Below, piece by piece: positions 7,776 through 15,986 of a DNA stretch of 64,000 bases (its first letter is position 1; each line of letters begins with the position of its first letter). Source of the DNA: Corynebacterium faecale. GTDB taxonomy: Bacteria; Actinomycetota; Actinomycetes; Mycobacteriales; Mycobacteriaceae. The stretch covers positions 868,001-932,000 of the forward strand of contig NZ_CP047204.1 of the NCBI RefSeq assembly GCF_030408735.1, in the 5' to 3' direction. Below the pieces are notes generated by a model. That model saw nothing but the letters and a program-made list of their open reading frames with translations. It had not been told where the DNA came from and made no database searches. A program made the position numbers and the translations under genes.

Positions 7776-10155
7776 CACCCACGGATTCCTTCTGGTTGTG
7801 TTGCAGTTCGCGGGTGCGCTTCTCATCGTATTCGCTGAGGGCTTCGCCCTCGACGTCGATGTTGGGCACGATCCGGTCCAGCCACTTCGGCAGCCACCAG
7901 GCCTTGTCGCCGAGCAGGAACATGGTGGCCGGGATGATGGTCATGCGGACGATGAAGGCATCGAAGACGATGGCGATCGCCAGTGCGAAGCCCATGGTCT
8001 TGATGAAGGACATGTCCTGCGCGATGAAGGCTGCGAAGACCGAGATCATGATCAAGGCAGCAGCCGTGACCACGCGGGCACCATGCTTGAAACCGTTGGA
8101 GGTGGCGTTGCCTGCAGTCTTGCCCTTGGTGAACCCCTCCCGCATGCGGGTGACCAGGAAGATCTGATAATCCATGGCGAGACCGAAGACCAGACCGATG
8201 AGCATGATCGGCAGGAAGGACAGGATCGGCTGCGGATCAGAGATGATACCCAGCCAGCCCTCCTGGAAGATCGCCACGGTGGCACCGAAGGTTGCGGCAA
8301 CAGAGAGGCCGAATCCGAGTGCTGCGATCAGCGGAACCCAGATGGAGCGGAACACCAGCAGCAGCACGATGAAGGCCAGGATCAGCACGATGGCGATGTA
8401 CGGGATCAGAACATCGGAGAGACGTTCGGAGATGTCATCGTAGATCGGGGTGACACCGGTGATGCCATAGGTGGCACCGGTGGTGTCCTCAAACTCACTG
8501 ACATCTGTACGCAGCTGCGCGAGGGTGTCGGAAGTGCGCTCGTCGATGGCGTCGAACTCAGGGGTGATGAGCACCTGGGCGGTGTCGAAGTTCTCAGTGG
8601 TCTGGGTGACCTGTGCATTGGCCACGCCATCCGTGCTGAGGAACTGTTCCACAGCCTGGCCGAAGACCAGTGGGCGCTCTTCCTCTGCCACGTCTGCAGC
8701 ATCCACGAGTGCGATCATCGGGGCGTTTCGGCCCGGACCGAACGCATCGGCTGTCATGTCATAGGCGGTGCGTGGCGCGGTGCCCGGGGTGGCGGTGCCA
8801 TCGGTGGGCATAGCCAGGCGCATGTTTGCAGCAGGGATGGCGATGAGACCCAGCAGAATTACACCGACCAGCAGGTGGGTGAGTGGGCGCTTGCGGATCC
8901 GGCGGACCCACTGCAGTCCCATGGTGGGGCGTTCATCCTCTGGGTCCGGAACCTTTGGTCCAGGCATGCGGGCTGCGAAGATCCTGGTGCCGAGCAGACT
9001 GACCAGTGCAGGGAGGAAGGAGATCGCGATGAGGACCGCGATGAGGACCGTGGCGCCGGCAGCCAGTGCCATGGCGGTGAGGAATGGAATGTTGATGATG
9101 GACAGGGCCACCAGTGCGATCAGGACGGTGATGCCGGCGAATACGACGGCGGAACCGGCGGTACCCACAGCCATACCCATGGCGTGGGAGCGGGTGGCCA
9201 GATCCATCGTGCGCAGACGCTGGGCCAGTTCCTTCGGCTCCAGATCATTCGCCCCGGACTGGGAGATCAACTCATTGCGGAAACGGGAGACGATGAACAG
9301 AGCATAATCAATACCCACGGCCAGACCGATCATGGTGGCCAGGACCGGGGTCATGTCATTGATATCGTCAGAGAAGACCGTTGCCAGGGAGACTCCGAGC
9401 ACACCGATTCCGACACCGACGATCGCGGAGATCAGCGGCATGCCGGCGGCGATGAAGGAACCGAAGGTGACAATCAGGACGACGGCGGCGACCAGCAGAC
9501 CGATGATCTCGGAAGTCATGTTTATGGTGGTCGCGGCGGCGCCGAAGACGTTGCCGTTGTAGACAACGGTCAGCTCGCCCTCGTTGTACTCATCGAGAAT
9601 GTCCGTGACAGCTTCACGGTCAGTGGCAGTGACATCCATGACCGCCGGAGCATCAAAGGTCATGGAGACGATGCCGGTGGTCTCATCGGGGCTCAAGGGG
9701 CTGATGGCAGCAAGGTCAGCTGCGATCTTCTCCTCCGGGACACCCTGGGCCTGCAGCTGCGGGGTCATCTGGGCAGACAGTCCCTGAGCAGCCATGACAG
9801 GATCGATCACGCTGGTGTCCGGATCAACGAGGACACCGGTGCCACGGACCTCCGCGAGCATGGCGTTGACCTCGGCCGCCACCTCAGGATCCGTGAGGGT
9901 GCTGCCCTCCGGGGCCTGGATGACCACGCTGCCGGTGGGGGCGCTGGTGGCGTCCTCTGAGGCGGGGAAACGTTCCTGCATCTTCTCCATGGTGACCACG
10001 GAATCCAGACCTGGGATGGAGAAGGAACTGGTGGTCGGCTTCGCGAACAGCCCTGCGAGGGTGGCGGTGGCGATCAGCAGCACCATCCAGAGGGCCAGGA
10101 AAGGCCATTTCTTCCGATAGGCGAGTGAGCCTATCTTGTAGAGGAACTTCGACAT
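7762..10155 (-). CDS. MmpL/RND-family membrane transporter
   Basis: A 797-residue exporter with the RND layout: TM1 at about residues 18-37, a periplasmic loop to about residue 175, a bundle of five TMs ending near 345, TM7 after the cytoplasmic linker near 370-390, a second periplasmic loop, and TMs 8-12. The conserved membrane motifs GLAVGIDYALFIVSR (TM4) and GLVFGLAMDYQIFLV (TM10) carry the Asp-Tyr pairs of MmpL proteins that relay protons. Corynebacterial MmpL proteins flip trehalose monocorynomycolate or export lipids and drugs. The adjoining TetR gene suggests an inducible export role rather than the housekeeping one, which is inference. The C-terminus is short, without a D2 domain. Confidence 0.85.
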   Translation of the reverse strand: MSKFLYKIGSLAYRKKWPFLALWMVLLIATATLAGLFAKPTTSSFSIPGLDSVVTMEKMQERFPASEDATSAPTGSVVIQAPEGSTLTDPEVAAEVNAMLAEVRGTGVLVDPDTSVIDPVMAAQGLSAQMTPQLQAQGVPEEKIAADLAAISPLSPDETTGIVSMTFDAPAVMDVTATDREAVTDILDEYNEGELTVVYNGNVFGAAATTINMTSEIIGLLVAAVVLIVTFGSFIAAGMPLISAIVGVGIGVLGVSLATVFSDDINDMTPVLATMIGLAVGIDYALFIVSRFRNELISQSGANDLEPKELAQRLRTMDLATRSHAMGMAVGTAGSAVVFAGITVLIALVALSIINIPFLTAMALAAGATVLIAVLIAISFLPALVSLLGTRIFAARMPGPKVPDPEDERPTMGLQWVRRIRKRPLTHLLVGVILLGLIAIPAANMRLAMPTDGTATPGTAPRTAYDMTADAFGPGRNAPMIALVDAADVAEEERPLVFGQAVEQFLSTDGVANAQVTQTTENFDTAQVLITPEFDAIDERTSDTLAQLRTDVSEFEDTTGATYGITGVTPIYDDISERLSDVLIPYIAIVLILAFIVLLLVFRSIWVPLIAALGFGLSVAATFGATVAIFQEGWLGIISDPQPILSFLPIMLIGLVFGLAMDYQIFLVTRMREGFTKGKTAGNATSNGFKHGARVVTAAALIMISVFAAFIAQDMSFIKTMGFALAIAIVFDAFIVRMTIIPATMFLLGDKAWWLPKWLDRIVPNIDVEGEALSEYDEKRTRELQHNQKESVGVGAS

Positions 10156-10254
10156 GATTCCTTAACTTTTCATAGTGACATCAGGATTGTGACATGCACA
10201 TGAGTGGACTGATGCGCTATCGGGGAGGGAGCGGCATCGGTGCACACCACATGA

Positions 10255-10279
10255 AAACTTGCACACTGCATGCAAGTTT
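10255..10279. promoter_or_regulatory. Palindromic operator candidate for the TetR regulator
   Basis: Perfect 9-base arms AAACTTGCA and TGCAAGTTT separated by 7 bases, in the 276-base gap upstream of the MmpL gene. The size and symmetry fit a TetR dimer site. It lies about 100 bases before the mmpL start codon, implying a long leader or a second promoter. Binding is inferred. Confidence 0.55.
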
Positions 10280-10431
10280 AGGGGTGGGTGGCGGGTGCCG
10301 ACTAATGCCGGGGCCTGTTTGTGATGCACCCGATGTTTCTGCGGGGGTGTGTCCTGGTTGGCAGGAGTTGGAATTTTGGATAATCGGCGATGCGGGGGAC
10401 AGGTGGCCTGCTTTGGTTTTATGCTGGTGCC

Positions 10432-10944
10432 ATGACTGACAACTTGGGTACCTTCATTCCAACGGCCGACCTCGTGGACATCATCGGCGATGACGTTCGC
10501 TCCTGCGACACACAGTTCAAGAATCTCGGAGGTGCCATCGACTTTCACGGACAGATCACCACCGTGAAATGCTTCCAGGACAATGCGCTGCTCAAATCCA
10601 TCCTCAGCGAGGACAACCCTGGCGGAGTGCTCGTCATCGACGGTGACGCCTCCGTCCACACCGCCCTCGTGGGAGACATCATCGCCGGCCTGGGCCAGGA
10701 CCACGGCTGGGCCGGTGTGGTGGTCAACGGCGCCATCAGGGACTCCGCTGTCATCGGGGAGATGAACTTCGGCTGCAAGGCGCTCGGCACCAATCCGCGC
10801 AAATCATCGAAGACCGGCAAAGGCGACCGTGATGTGGTGGTCTCCTTCGGTGGCGTGGACTTCATCCCGGGCCATTACCTGTATGCGGATTCCGACGGTA
10901 TCGTTGTGAGCGAAAACCCGGTGGACGCCCCTGCGGAGAAGTAA
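10432..10944 (+). CDS. RraA-family protein (RNase E regulator / HMG-KHG aldolase fold)
   Basis: A 170-residue RraA-fold protein. It has [43 protein letters not shown] in its middle, the typical G-D...G-x-x-x-A...RD pattern; the Arg-Asp pair binds metal in aldolase members. RraA homologues either bind RNase E and inhibit it or cleave 4-hydroxy-4-methyl-2-oxoglutarate; the sequence does not separate the two. I chose the ATG at 10432. No Shine-Dalgarno is present, but TATGCT lies seven bases upstream as a likely -10 box, so the mRNA is probably leaderless. The gene stands alone, divergent from mmpL. Confidence 0.85.
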   Translation: MTDNLGTFIPTADLVDIIGDDVRSCDTQFKNLGGAIDFHGQITTVKCFQDNALLKSILSEDNPGGVLVIDGDASVHTALVGDIIAGLGQDHGWAGVVVNGAIRDSAVIGEMNFGCKALGTNPRKSSKTGKGDRDVVVSFGGVDFIPGHYLYADSDGIVVSENPVDAPAEK

Positions 10945-10988
10945 CAGGACGTAACATTGCCCTGATCTGATCCGACCTTAAATGAGGT

Positions 10989-11040
10989 GCCCTGCTCCCC
11001 CTGATATCCGCGACCAGGTCGCGCATGCGGGGAGCGGGGT
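10989..11040. other. G+C-rich stem-loop between rraA-like gene and membrane protein gene
   Basis: Outer arms GCCCTGCTCCCC and GGGGAGCGGGG(T) pair with one G-U, and an inner GCGACC/GGTCGC hairpin sits near the loop. No T tract follows, so it may be a weak terminator of the upstream gene or a structured leader of the downstream one. Confidence 0.5.
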
Positions 11041-11071
11041 GTTCACTATTCCCTGTTGATCAACTGAAAGA

Positions 11072-11743
11072 GTGCCCCCTGTGCTGCTTGCCGTGAGTTT
11101 CGCATTACTGGACTCAGTAAATGTCCTACTCATCGGAATCATCGTGGCCATTGCGGCGTTCCTGCCACGTGGCGGTAAATACGGGCTGATTGCCACGCTG
11201 CTGATCCTCGGTGACTGGCTGGGTGTATTCCTGCTGTGCCTGGTGGTCATGGTGATCTTCGACGGCTTGGATGACCTGGTCCAGCAGTTCCTCGACTCGC
11301 CGGTGTTCGGCATCGTGTTGATCGTGGTGGGGGTCATCTCCTTCATTGCCACCAAGCTCAGCAAAGGTGACGGCAATACGGAGATGATTGAGCGATTTTT
11401 GGCTCCAGTCAGGAAACCCTCCTTCATCACCGTTGTCGCGGGCTTCATTCTCGGCCTCATCCAGTCAGCCACATCCGCACCGTTCTACGCAGGTCTGGCA
11501 GTACTCAGCGCGGGTGATTTCAGTGTGGCCGTTCGATATGGAGGGCTGGTGATCTACGCCAGCCTCGCACTCAGCCTGCCCACCATCGTGGCGTTCCTGG
11601 TCGGTTGGGTTCGTGCCTACCCGGACAGCCCCGTCGGGGTCATGTTTGAGAAGGCGGGCCACAACAGGACCGCCCTGGCGAAATGGGCGGGCTATCTCGT
11701 GGCCATCATCCTGACGGTAATGGGTGCGATAGCCCTGGTGTGA
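11072..11743 (+). CDS. Six-TM membrane protein, possibly LysE/SfLAP-type exporter
   Basis: A 223-residue, very hydrophobic protein with about six transmembrane helices and a cytoplasmic loop near residues 95-120. The start FALLDSVNVLLIGIIVA with a polar residue pair in the first helix and the overall 3+3 arrangement recall the LysE / sulfolipid-addressing (GAP) superfamily of small-molecule exporters. The match is by layout only, so the substrate is unknown. The GTG at 11072 follows GAAAG; a second in-frame GTG at 11081 is possible. The leader contains the stem-loop at 10989-11040. Confidence 0.6.
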   Translation: MPPVLLAVSFALLDSVNVLLIGIIVAIAAFLPRGGKYGLIATLLILGDWLGVFLLCLVVMVIFDGLDDLVQQFLDSPVFGIVLIVVGVISFIATKLSKGDGNTEMIERFLAPVRKPSFITVVAGFILGLIQSATSAPFYAGLAVLSAGDFSVAVRYGGLVIYASLALSLPTIVAFLVGWVRAYPDSPVGVMFEKAGHNRTALAKWAGYLVAIILTVMGAIALV

Positions 11744-11761
11744 TCCGGTGGCACCCGGTGA

Positions 11762-12304
11762 TCAGGCGGCATGACCCCGGGATTGCTCCTCGGGTTCAGC
11801 GGAGGCGAGAGTGGCGATCTCCATGCGGAGCTGGGCCTCCCAGTCCTCAATGCCGTATTCGAAGGCCCGCCAGAGATCATTATCATGCTCCACTGGTTGC
11901 AGGAGGGGGCGCAGTGGGAAGGCCCGCGTGACTATCTGCACCGGAATGCCGAGCGTGCCAGGGAAATCGGGGGCCTCATTAGCCAGCCACCCATCGATGA
12001 TCAGCGGAATATTGTGCTTTTCACAGCGCCTGTACTGATCGAAATCCCGCTCAGACAGTTCCACCCAGAGTCCGTACGGCAGTGAGTCATCCTCATCGGT
12101 GATCGGGATATCCAGATTGGCCCGGACAAAACTCCTCCGGGGTTTGGGGTACATGATCCGGCAGGCATCATTGCCCAGACGCAACCGGTCGGTGGACACC
12201 CGGTTTATTTTCGTGGCGATGACATCTGGATACGGCCTGGAGATCACTGGCAGTCCAACGTGGGTGTGGTCGCAGTCGGGGCAGTAAAAGTGGATGGGTT
12301 TCAT
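11762..12304 (-). CDS. DUF2199 domain protein
   Basis: About 180 residues. The N-terminus has a CPDCDHTHVGLP zinc-ribbon-like segment (two Cys and a His), followed by DRLRLGNDACRI and LPYGLWVELSERDFDQY, the signature of DUF2199 proteins. Function unknown; typically a single cytosolic protein. The ATG at 12304 has GGAAGGACC immediately upstream, so I prefer it to the longer frame reaching 12409. The C-terminal EPEEQSRGHAA is polar and probably disordered. It converges with the membrane protein gene, leaving 18 bases between stops. Confidence 0.75.
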   Translation of the reverse strand: MKPIHFYCPDCDHTHVGLPVISRPYPDVIATKINRVSTDRLRLGNDACRIMYPKPRRSFVRANLDIPITDEDDSLPYGLWVELSERDFDQYRRCEKHNIPLIIDGWLANEAPDFPGTLGIPVQIVTRAFPLRPLLQPVEHDNDLWRAFEYGIEDWEAQLRMEIATLASAEPEEQSRGHAA

Positions 12305-12442
12305 GGTGGTCCTTCCGGCGGGGATCGTGGTTTTCACTGTGTCCCTCACGCTAAACCCAAAGTGCTGCCCTGCCCAGGACACCTCGAATCTGGCTGTGGA
12401 TAACCACACCGGCCTGCTTCGGGCCTGTGGACAATCATGAAA

Positions 12443-12493
12443 AGCCAGGAACCCACCGATGATTCGCGGGGAATCATCGGCGGGTTCTTGGCT
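12443..12493 (-). terminator. Terminator of prfC
   Basis: 23-base arms at 12443-12465 and 12471-12493 pair with only two G-U positions; on the minus strand the hairpin is followed by TTTTCAT. Confidence 0.8.
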
Positions 12494-12504
12494 AGGGGGA
12501 GAGA

Positions 12505-14145
12505 CTACTCAGCCACGAGTGACTCCAGTACGAACTCCGGGTGCTCCTTCTCGATGAAGGACAGACGCCACTTATCACCGAACAGTGCAATGATCTCTCC
12601 ATCGGTGCGGGTGAAAATCTCCACACCGCGCTGCTTGGACAGCTCCACTGCGGTTTCTGCGGTGGTACGACGGGCCACGGTGTACGGAATCGGATCGGCG
12701 ACCGTCTCCACGTTGTATTCGACCTCCATGCGTGCCTGCATGACCTCGAACTGCATGGGGCCGACAGCAGCCATGACCGGGTTGGCATCGCCACGGATAT
12801 CGTTGCGCAGGATCTGGACAACACCCTCGGAATCGAGTTGCTCGAGAGCCTTGCGGAACTGCTTGTACTTGCCCAGAGACTTCGCACGCAGAATACGGAA
12901 GTGCTCCGGGGCGAATTTCGGCATTGGTGGGTATTGGATCTTACGACCCTCGAAGATGGTGTCACCGGGGGCAAGTGCGCCGGCGTTGACCAGACCCACG
13001 ATGTCACCCGGGAAGGCTGTCTCCACGGTGGAGCGGGTGCGGCCGAATACCGTCAGGGCGTATTTGGTGGAGAAACTCCGGGCTGTCTGCGCGTGAGTGA
13101 CCTGCATGCCACGGTCGAATTCACCGGACACCACCCGCATGAAGGCGAGGGTATCGCGGTGGTTCTTATCCATACCGGCCTGGACCTTGAACACCACTCC
13201 GGAGAACTCGTCGGTGACATCACGACGCTCATCCATGGCGGCGGTGGCTGCTTCGAGTGCCTTCGGATCCACTTCGCGGCCCTGCGGGGACGGGGCCAGG
13301 GCACACAGGGCATCCAGAATCTGGTGGACACCGAAATTCAGCATTGCCGAGGCGAAGATCAGCGGGGACGTGGTGCAGGAGAGGAACATCTCCTGATCAT
13401 GGACAGCCCCATCGGCGGCCAGGAGTTCAGCTTCCTCGGTGGCGTTTTCCCACACGTCGCCCTCGCGGGCAGCTGCCTCCTCAGGGGAGTAGTTGGTTTC
13501 CGGAGCGATGGTGGAGCCACCGGCGGTACGGGTGAAGTGGATGTACTCATCGGCCTCACCATCCTCATTGATGCGTGCCAGTCCTCGGAAGTCACCGGCC
13601 TCACCAACCGGCCAGAACAATGGTGTGGGCTGGAGGTCGATTTCCTGGACGATCTCGTCGACAAGCTCAAGCGGGGTTCGACCGACCCGGTCCCACTTGT
13701 TGATCACGGTGATGATCGGCAGGCCGCGGGCTTTACACACGCGGAACAGCTGCAGGGTCTGCGGCTCGAGGCCCTTGGCGGCATCGATGAGCATGACGGC
13801 GGCGTCGACGGCCATGAGGACACGGTAGGTATCTTCCGAAAAATCCGCGTGACCAGGGGTATCGACAAGGTTGATCATGTAGGGCTCACCCTCATGATTC
13901 TCGGGCGCGTACTCGAACTGCAGCGCGGAGGACGCGATGGAAATACCGCGGTCCTTCTCCATCTCCATCCAGTCGGAGACGGTGGCCTTGCGTCCGGCCT
14001 TGCCGTGGGTGGCACCAGCCTCGGAAATGATGTGCGCATGCAGAGCGAGCGCCTCGGTCAAGGTCGATTTACCGGCATCGGGGTGTGCGATGACGGCGAA
14101 TGTCCGGCGGCGTTGTGCTTCTACTGCTGTGCTGGTGGTGCTCAT
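12505..14145 (-). CDS. prfC: Peptide chain release factor 3
   Basis: Translational GTPase that recycles RF1/RF2 from the ribosome. The 546-residue protein is of normal length. G1 is AHPDAGKST at residues 20-28, G2/switch I contains KDRGISIASS, G3 is DTPGHADFSED near 91-101, and G4 is NKWD near 145. Domain II and the RF3-specific C-terminal domain follow (FAPEHFRILRAKSLGKYKQF, VGPMQFEVMQARMEVEYNVE). The ATG at 14145 is followed by the usual polar N-terminus. It is divergent from the catabolic island. A long open frame on the opposite strand is a codon-bias shadow. Confidence 0.95.
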   Translation of the reverse strand: MSTTSTAVEAQRRRTFAVIAHPDAGKSTLTEALALHAHIISEAGATHGKAGRKATVSDWMEMEKDRGISIASSALQFEYAPENHEGEPYMINLVDTPGHADFSEDTYRVLMAVDAAVMLIDAAKGLEPQTLQLFRVCKARGLPIITVINKWDRVGRTPLELVDEIVQEIDLQPTPLFWPVGEAGDFRGLARINEDGEADEYIHFTRTAGGSTIAPETNYSPEEAAAREGDVWENATEEAELLAADGAVHDQEMFLSCTTSPLIFASAMLNFGVHQILDALCALAPSPQGREVDPKALEAATAAMDERRDVTDEFSGVVFKVQAGMDKNHRDTLAFMRVVSGEFDRGMQVTHAQTARSFSTKYALTVFGRTRSTVETAFPGDIVGLVNAGALAPGDTIFEGRKIQYPPMPKFAPEHFRILRAKSLGKYKQFRKALEQLDSEGVVQILRNDIRGDANPVMAAVGPMQFEVMQARMEVEYNVETVADPIPYTVARRTTAETAVELSKQRGVEIFTRTDGEIIALFGDKWRLSFIEKEHPEFVLESLVAE

Positions 14146-14482
14146 GGCTATTAAGGATAGCGCCTGGGGCGGGCCGAACCCTATCTGGTGTGTTCTGGTG
14201 TTATTTTGGTGCCTACGAAGGGTTTGAAAATTGGTCTGAAAAAAGTGAATCCGGCTAAAAATATATCTGTGCTGCAGCTTAGGCTTGGTGGGTAAATTGG
14301 GTCAAAGACTGATTTTACCTGCAAAAACCCACGACCACGGTGTGCTTTATGTCAAAGCGGCCAATCTATTGCGAACTGCGTCACATGTCGATATATTGGA
14401 TTTCAATGCGCATCGGGTGAGGTCTTTCCGTGCGATGCACTCCATAGCTTAAGACCTACACACTTCAAGGAAAGAGAAGTCC
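14146..14482. promoter_or_regulatory. Long intergenic region between prfC and the catabolic island
   Basis: 337 bases, clearly more A+T-rich than the flanks. It holds the prfC promoter on the minus side, an unremarkable A/T-rich centre with several runs of A, and at the right the promoter and two operator copies described separately (14362-14398). I see no further gene or RNA. Confidence 0.7.
14362..14398 (+). promoter_or_regulatory. Promoter with two CAATATATTG-like operators (MmgE/PrpD gene)
   Basis: -35 TTGCGA at 14369-14374 and -10 TATATT at 14392-14397 are separated by exactly 17 bases. CAATCTATTG (14362-14371) overlaps the -35 edge and CGATATATTG (14389-14398) covers the -10 box; each differs from the palindrome CAATATATTG by one base. 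A repressor bound there would block RNA polymerase. The leader to the ATG is about 80 bases. Confidence 0.65.
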
Positions 14483-15901
14483 ATGAATCCCAAGAATCAC
14501 GCCATCCAGGCTCCGGAAACCCAGACTTTTGCTCAGCAGATCGGCGCCTTTGTATCCCAGCGACACCAGCTCTCTGCTGACTATGAGGGGTGGATGCGCC
14601 TTCTTCATGCCGACTATGCGGCAGTTACCCTGGGCGGTTTAGATCGTGAGTCGGCTGAAGTTGTGCGCCGGGCCGTCCCGACCTGGGATGAGGCGAGTCC
14701 TGCCGCACCATCGCGGGTGGTGTCAGCGCCCGGCAGAGAGACGTTCGCTACTCCTGAGCATGCGGCTCTGGTCAATGGCACCATTGCCCATGGTCTTGAA
14801 TTGGATGACACCTTTGAAGAAAGCTCTCTGCATCCGGCTGTTGTTGTTTTTCCTGCTCTCTTCGCCGTATCCGAGGAGGAAGGCTCCTCCTATGGCGACC
14901 TCTTGGCGGCGGCTGCGGTGGGCTACGAGGTCATGTGCCGTGTGGGTGTGCTCCTCGGTGCTGCCGAAAGCTATGGCCGTGGATTCCATCCCACGGGCGT
15001 AGCCGGCGCACTTGGATCGGCGGCTGCGGTGGCTAATCTCCTCAGGCTGGATGCGACGCAATCCACGAATGCGATCTCTATTGCTGCGAATATCACCGCC
15101 GGTAGCCTGGAGTTTCTTTCCGATGGGTCCTGGACCAAACGTTTGAATTCGGGCAATGCTGCCGCTGCGGGAATCCGGGCGGCGAGGTTGGCACAAGCTG
15201 GCTTCACCGCACCACTCACCTCAATAGAGGGTCGCGATGGGTTCCTTACCCAATATGGTCGCGGGCTGGTGGAGGGGCGCGGTCTCAATCTGATTGCAGG
15301 TTCGGCGGCATGGGACACCTCGATCAAATTTTATCCCTGCTGTCGCTATATGCACGGTGGTATTGACCTGCTGCGCGAGATCCGGGCGGAGAATCCGGAA
15401 TTGGATATCACAAAGGTAGACAGGATTGATGTTGCAGTTATTAGCGCGGGAGCATCCCTGGTTTCATTACCTCGTGAGCGGAAGAACACCGTAACCAGTG
15501 CCGTTGATGCACAGTTCAACATGCCCTTCGGCGCAGCCCTCGCGCTGAAGACCGGCGAGGCTACAGTTGCTGATTTTGATAACGCGCCCGAGATCGCAAA
15601 CGAACTCAGTGATCTCATTCCCAAGGTGAATTGTTATACCGATGAGGCTATTGAGGCGGCTTTCCCCGCAGCATGGCAGGCCCGCGTCAAGGTGGTCCTT
15701 GAGGATGGTACCGAGTTTGAGAAATTTGAGGATGCCTTCGTGGGATCCTCCGGTAAGCGGGCAACCTGGGAACAGATCGAAAACAAGGCTGCTGGCCTGG
15801 TGGGACCAGAAATGGCACGTGCCTTGCTGGCCCATGTTTCGGACCTTGCGCTTGACGACGCCGCGGTGCTCGCCGCCGCTGATGTCCCCAGCCGGGTGTA
15901 G
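14483..15901 (+). CDS. MmgE/PrpD family protein (2-methylcitrate dehydratase / cis-aconitate decarboxylase family)
   Basis: A 472-residue cytosolic MmgE/PrpD-fold enzyme. Characteristic segments are NGTIAHGLELDDTFE near residues 93-107, YEVMCRVG near 149, GFHPTGVAGALGSAAA near 166-181, and KFYPCCRYMHGGID near 282-295. The family includes 2-methylcitrate dehydratase (PrpD) and the itaconate-forming cis-aconitate decarboxylase; the Asp-Asp and His residues of the active cleft are kept. No prpB or prpC neighbours are present, so a methylcitrate-cycle role is unlikely. P. aeruginosa carries a homologue inside its itaconate cluster, where its role is unclear; isomer or derivative conversion is a guess. 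AAGGAAAGAG precedes the ATG. It has its own promoter with two operator copies. Confidence 0.8.
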   Translation: MNPKNHAIQAPETQTFAQQIGAFVSQRHQLSADYEGWMRLLHADYAAVTLGGLDRESAEVVRRAVPTWDEASPAAPSRVVSAPGRETFATPEHAALVNGTIAHGLELDDTFEESSLHPAVVVFPALFAVSEEEGSSYGDLLAAAAVGYEVMCRVGVLLGAAESYGRGFHPTGVAGALGSAAAVANLLRLDATQSTNAISIAANITAGSLEFLSDGSWTKRLNSGNAAAAGIRAARLAQAGFTAPLTSIEGRDGFLTQYGRGLVEGRGLNLIAGSAAWDTSIKFYPCCRYMHGGIDLLREIRAENPELDITKVDRIDVAVISAGASLVSLPRERKNTVTSAVDAQFNMPFGAALALKTGEATVADFDNAPEIANELSDLIPKVNCYTDEAIEAAFPAAWQARVKVVLEDGTEFEKFEDAFVGSSGKRATWEQIENKAAGLVGPEMARALLAHVSDLALDDAAVLAAADVPSRV

Positions 15902-15915
15902 GTCCCTACGACACC

Positions 15916-15979
15916 GCTGATCAAAACCTGATGCGCCTTGAAGACGAACTTCTTCAAGGCGCATCAGGTTTTGATCAGC
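15916..15979. terminator. Bidirectional terminator, 29-bp perfect hairpin
   Basis: Arms 15916-15944 and 15951-15979 are perfect complements around a 6-base loop, between the converging MmgE/PrpD and CitE-like genes. The arms contain AAAA/TTTT blocks rather than a flanking T tract. Confidence 0.85.
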
Positions 15980-15986
15980 TCAACTG

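Noticed and set aside
7630..9960. Very long open frame on the plus strand across the MmpL/TetR region
   Set aside because: It is antisense to a clear MmpL transporter; the composition is His/Gly/Asp-rich as expected from reading G+C-rich codons backwards, with no family motif.
10162..10704. 180-codon minus-strand frame upstream of mmpL
   Set aside because: It covers the rraA-like gene and the TetR operator region in antisense and resembles no protein.
12541..14154. 537-codon plus-strand frame opposite prfC
   Set aside because: prfC has all GTPase motifs; the opposite frame is a shadow caused by codon bias.
14483..15901. Methylcitrate-cycle assignment (prpD of propionate metabolism)
   Set aside because: No prpB, prpC or PrpR-type gene is nearby, and all neighbours point to C5-diacid CoA chemistry.
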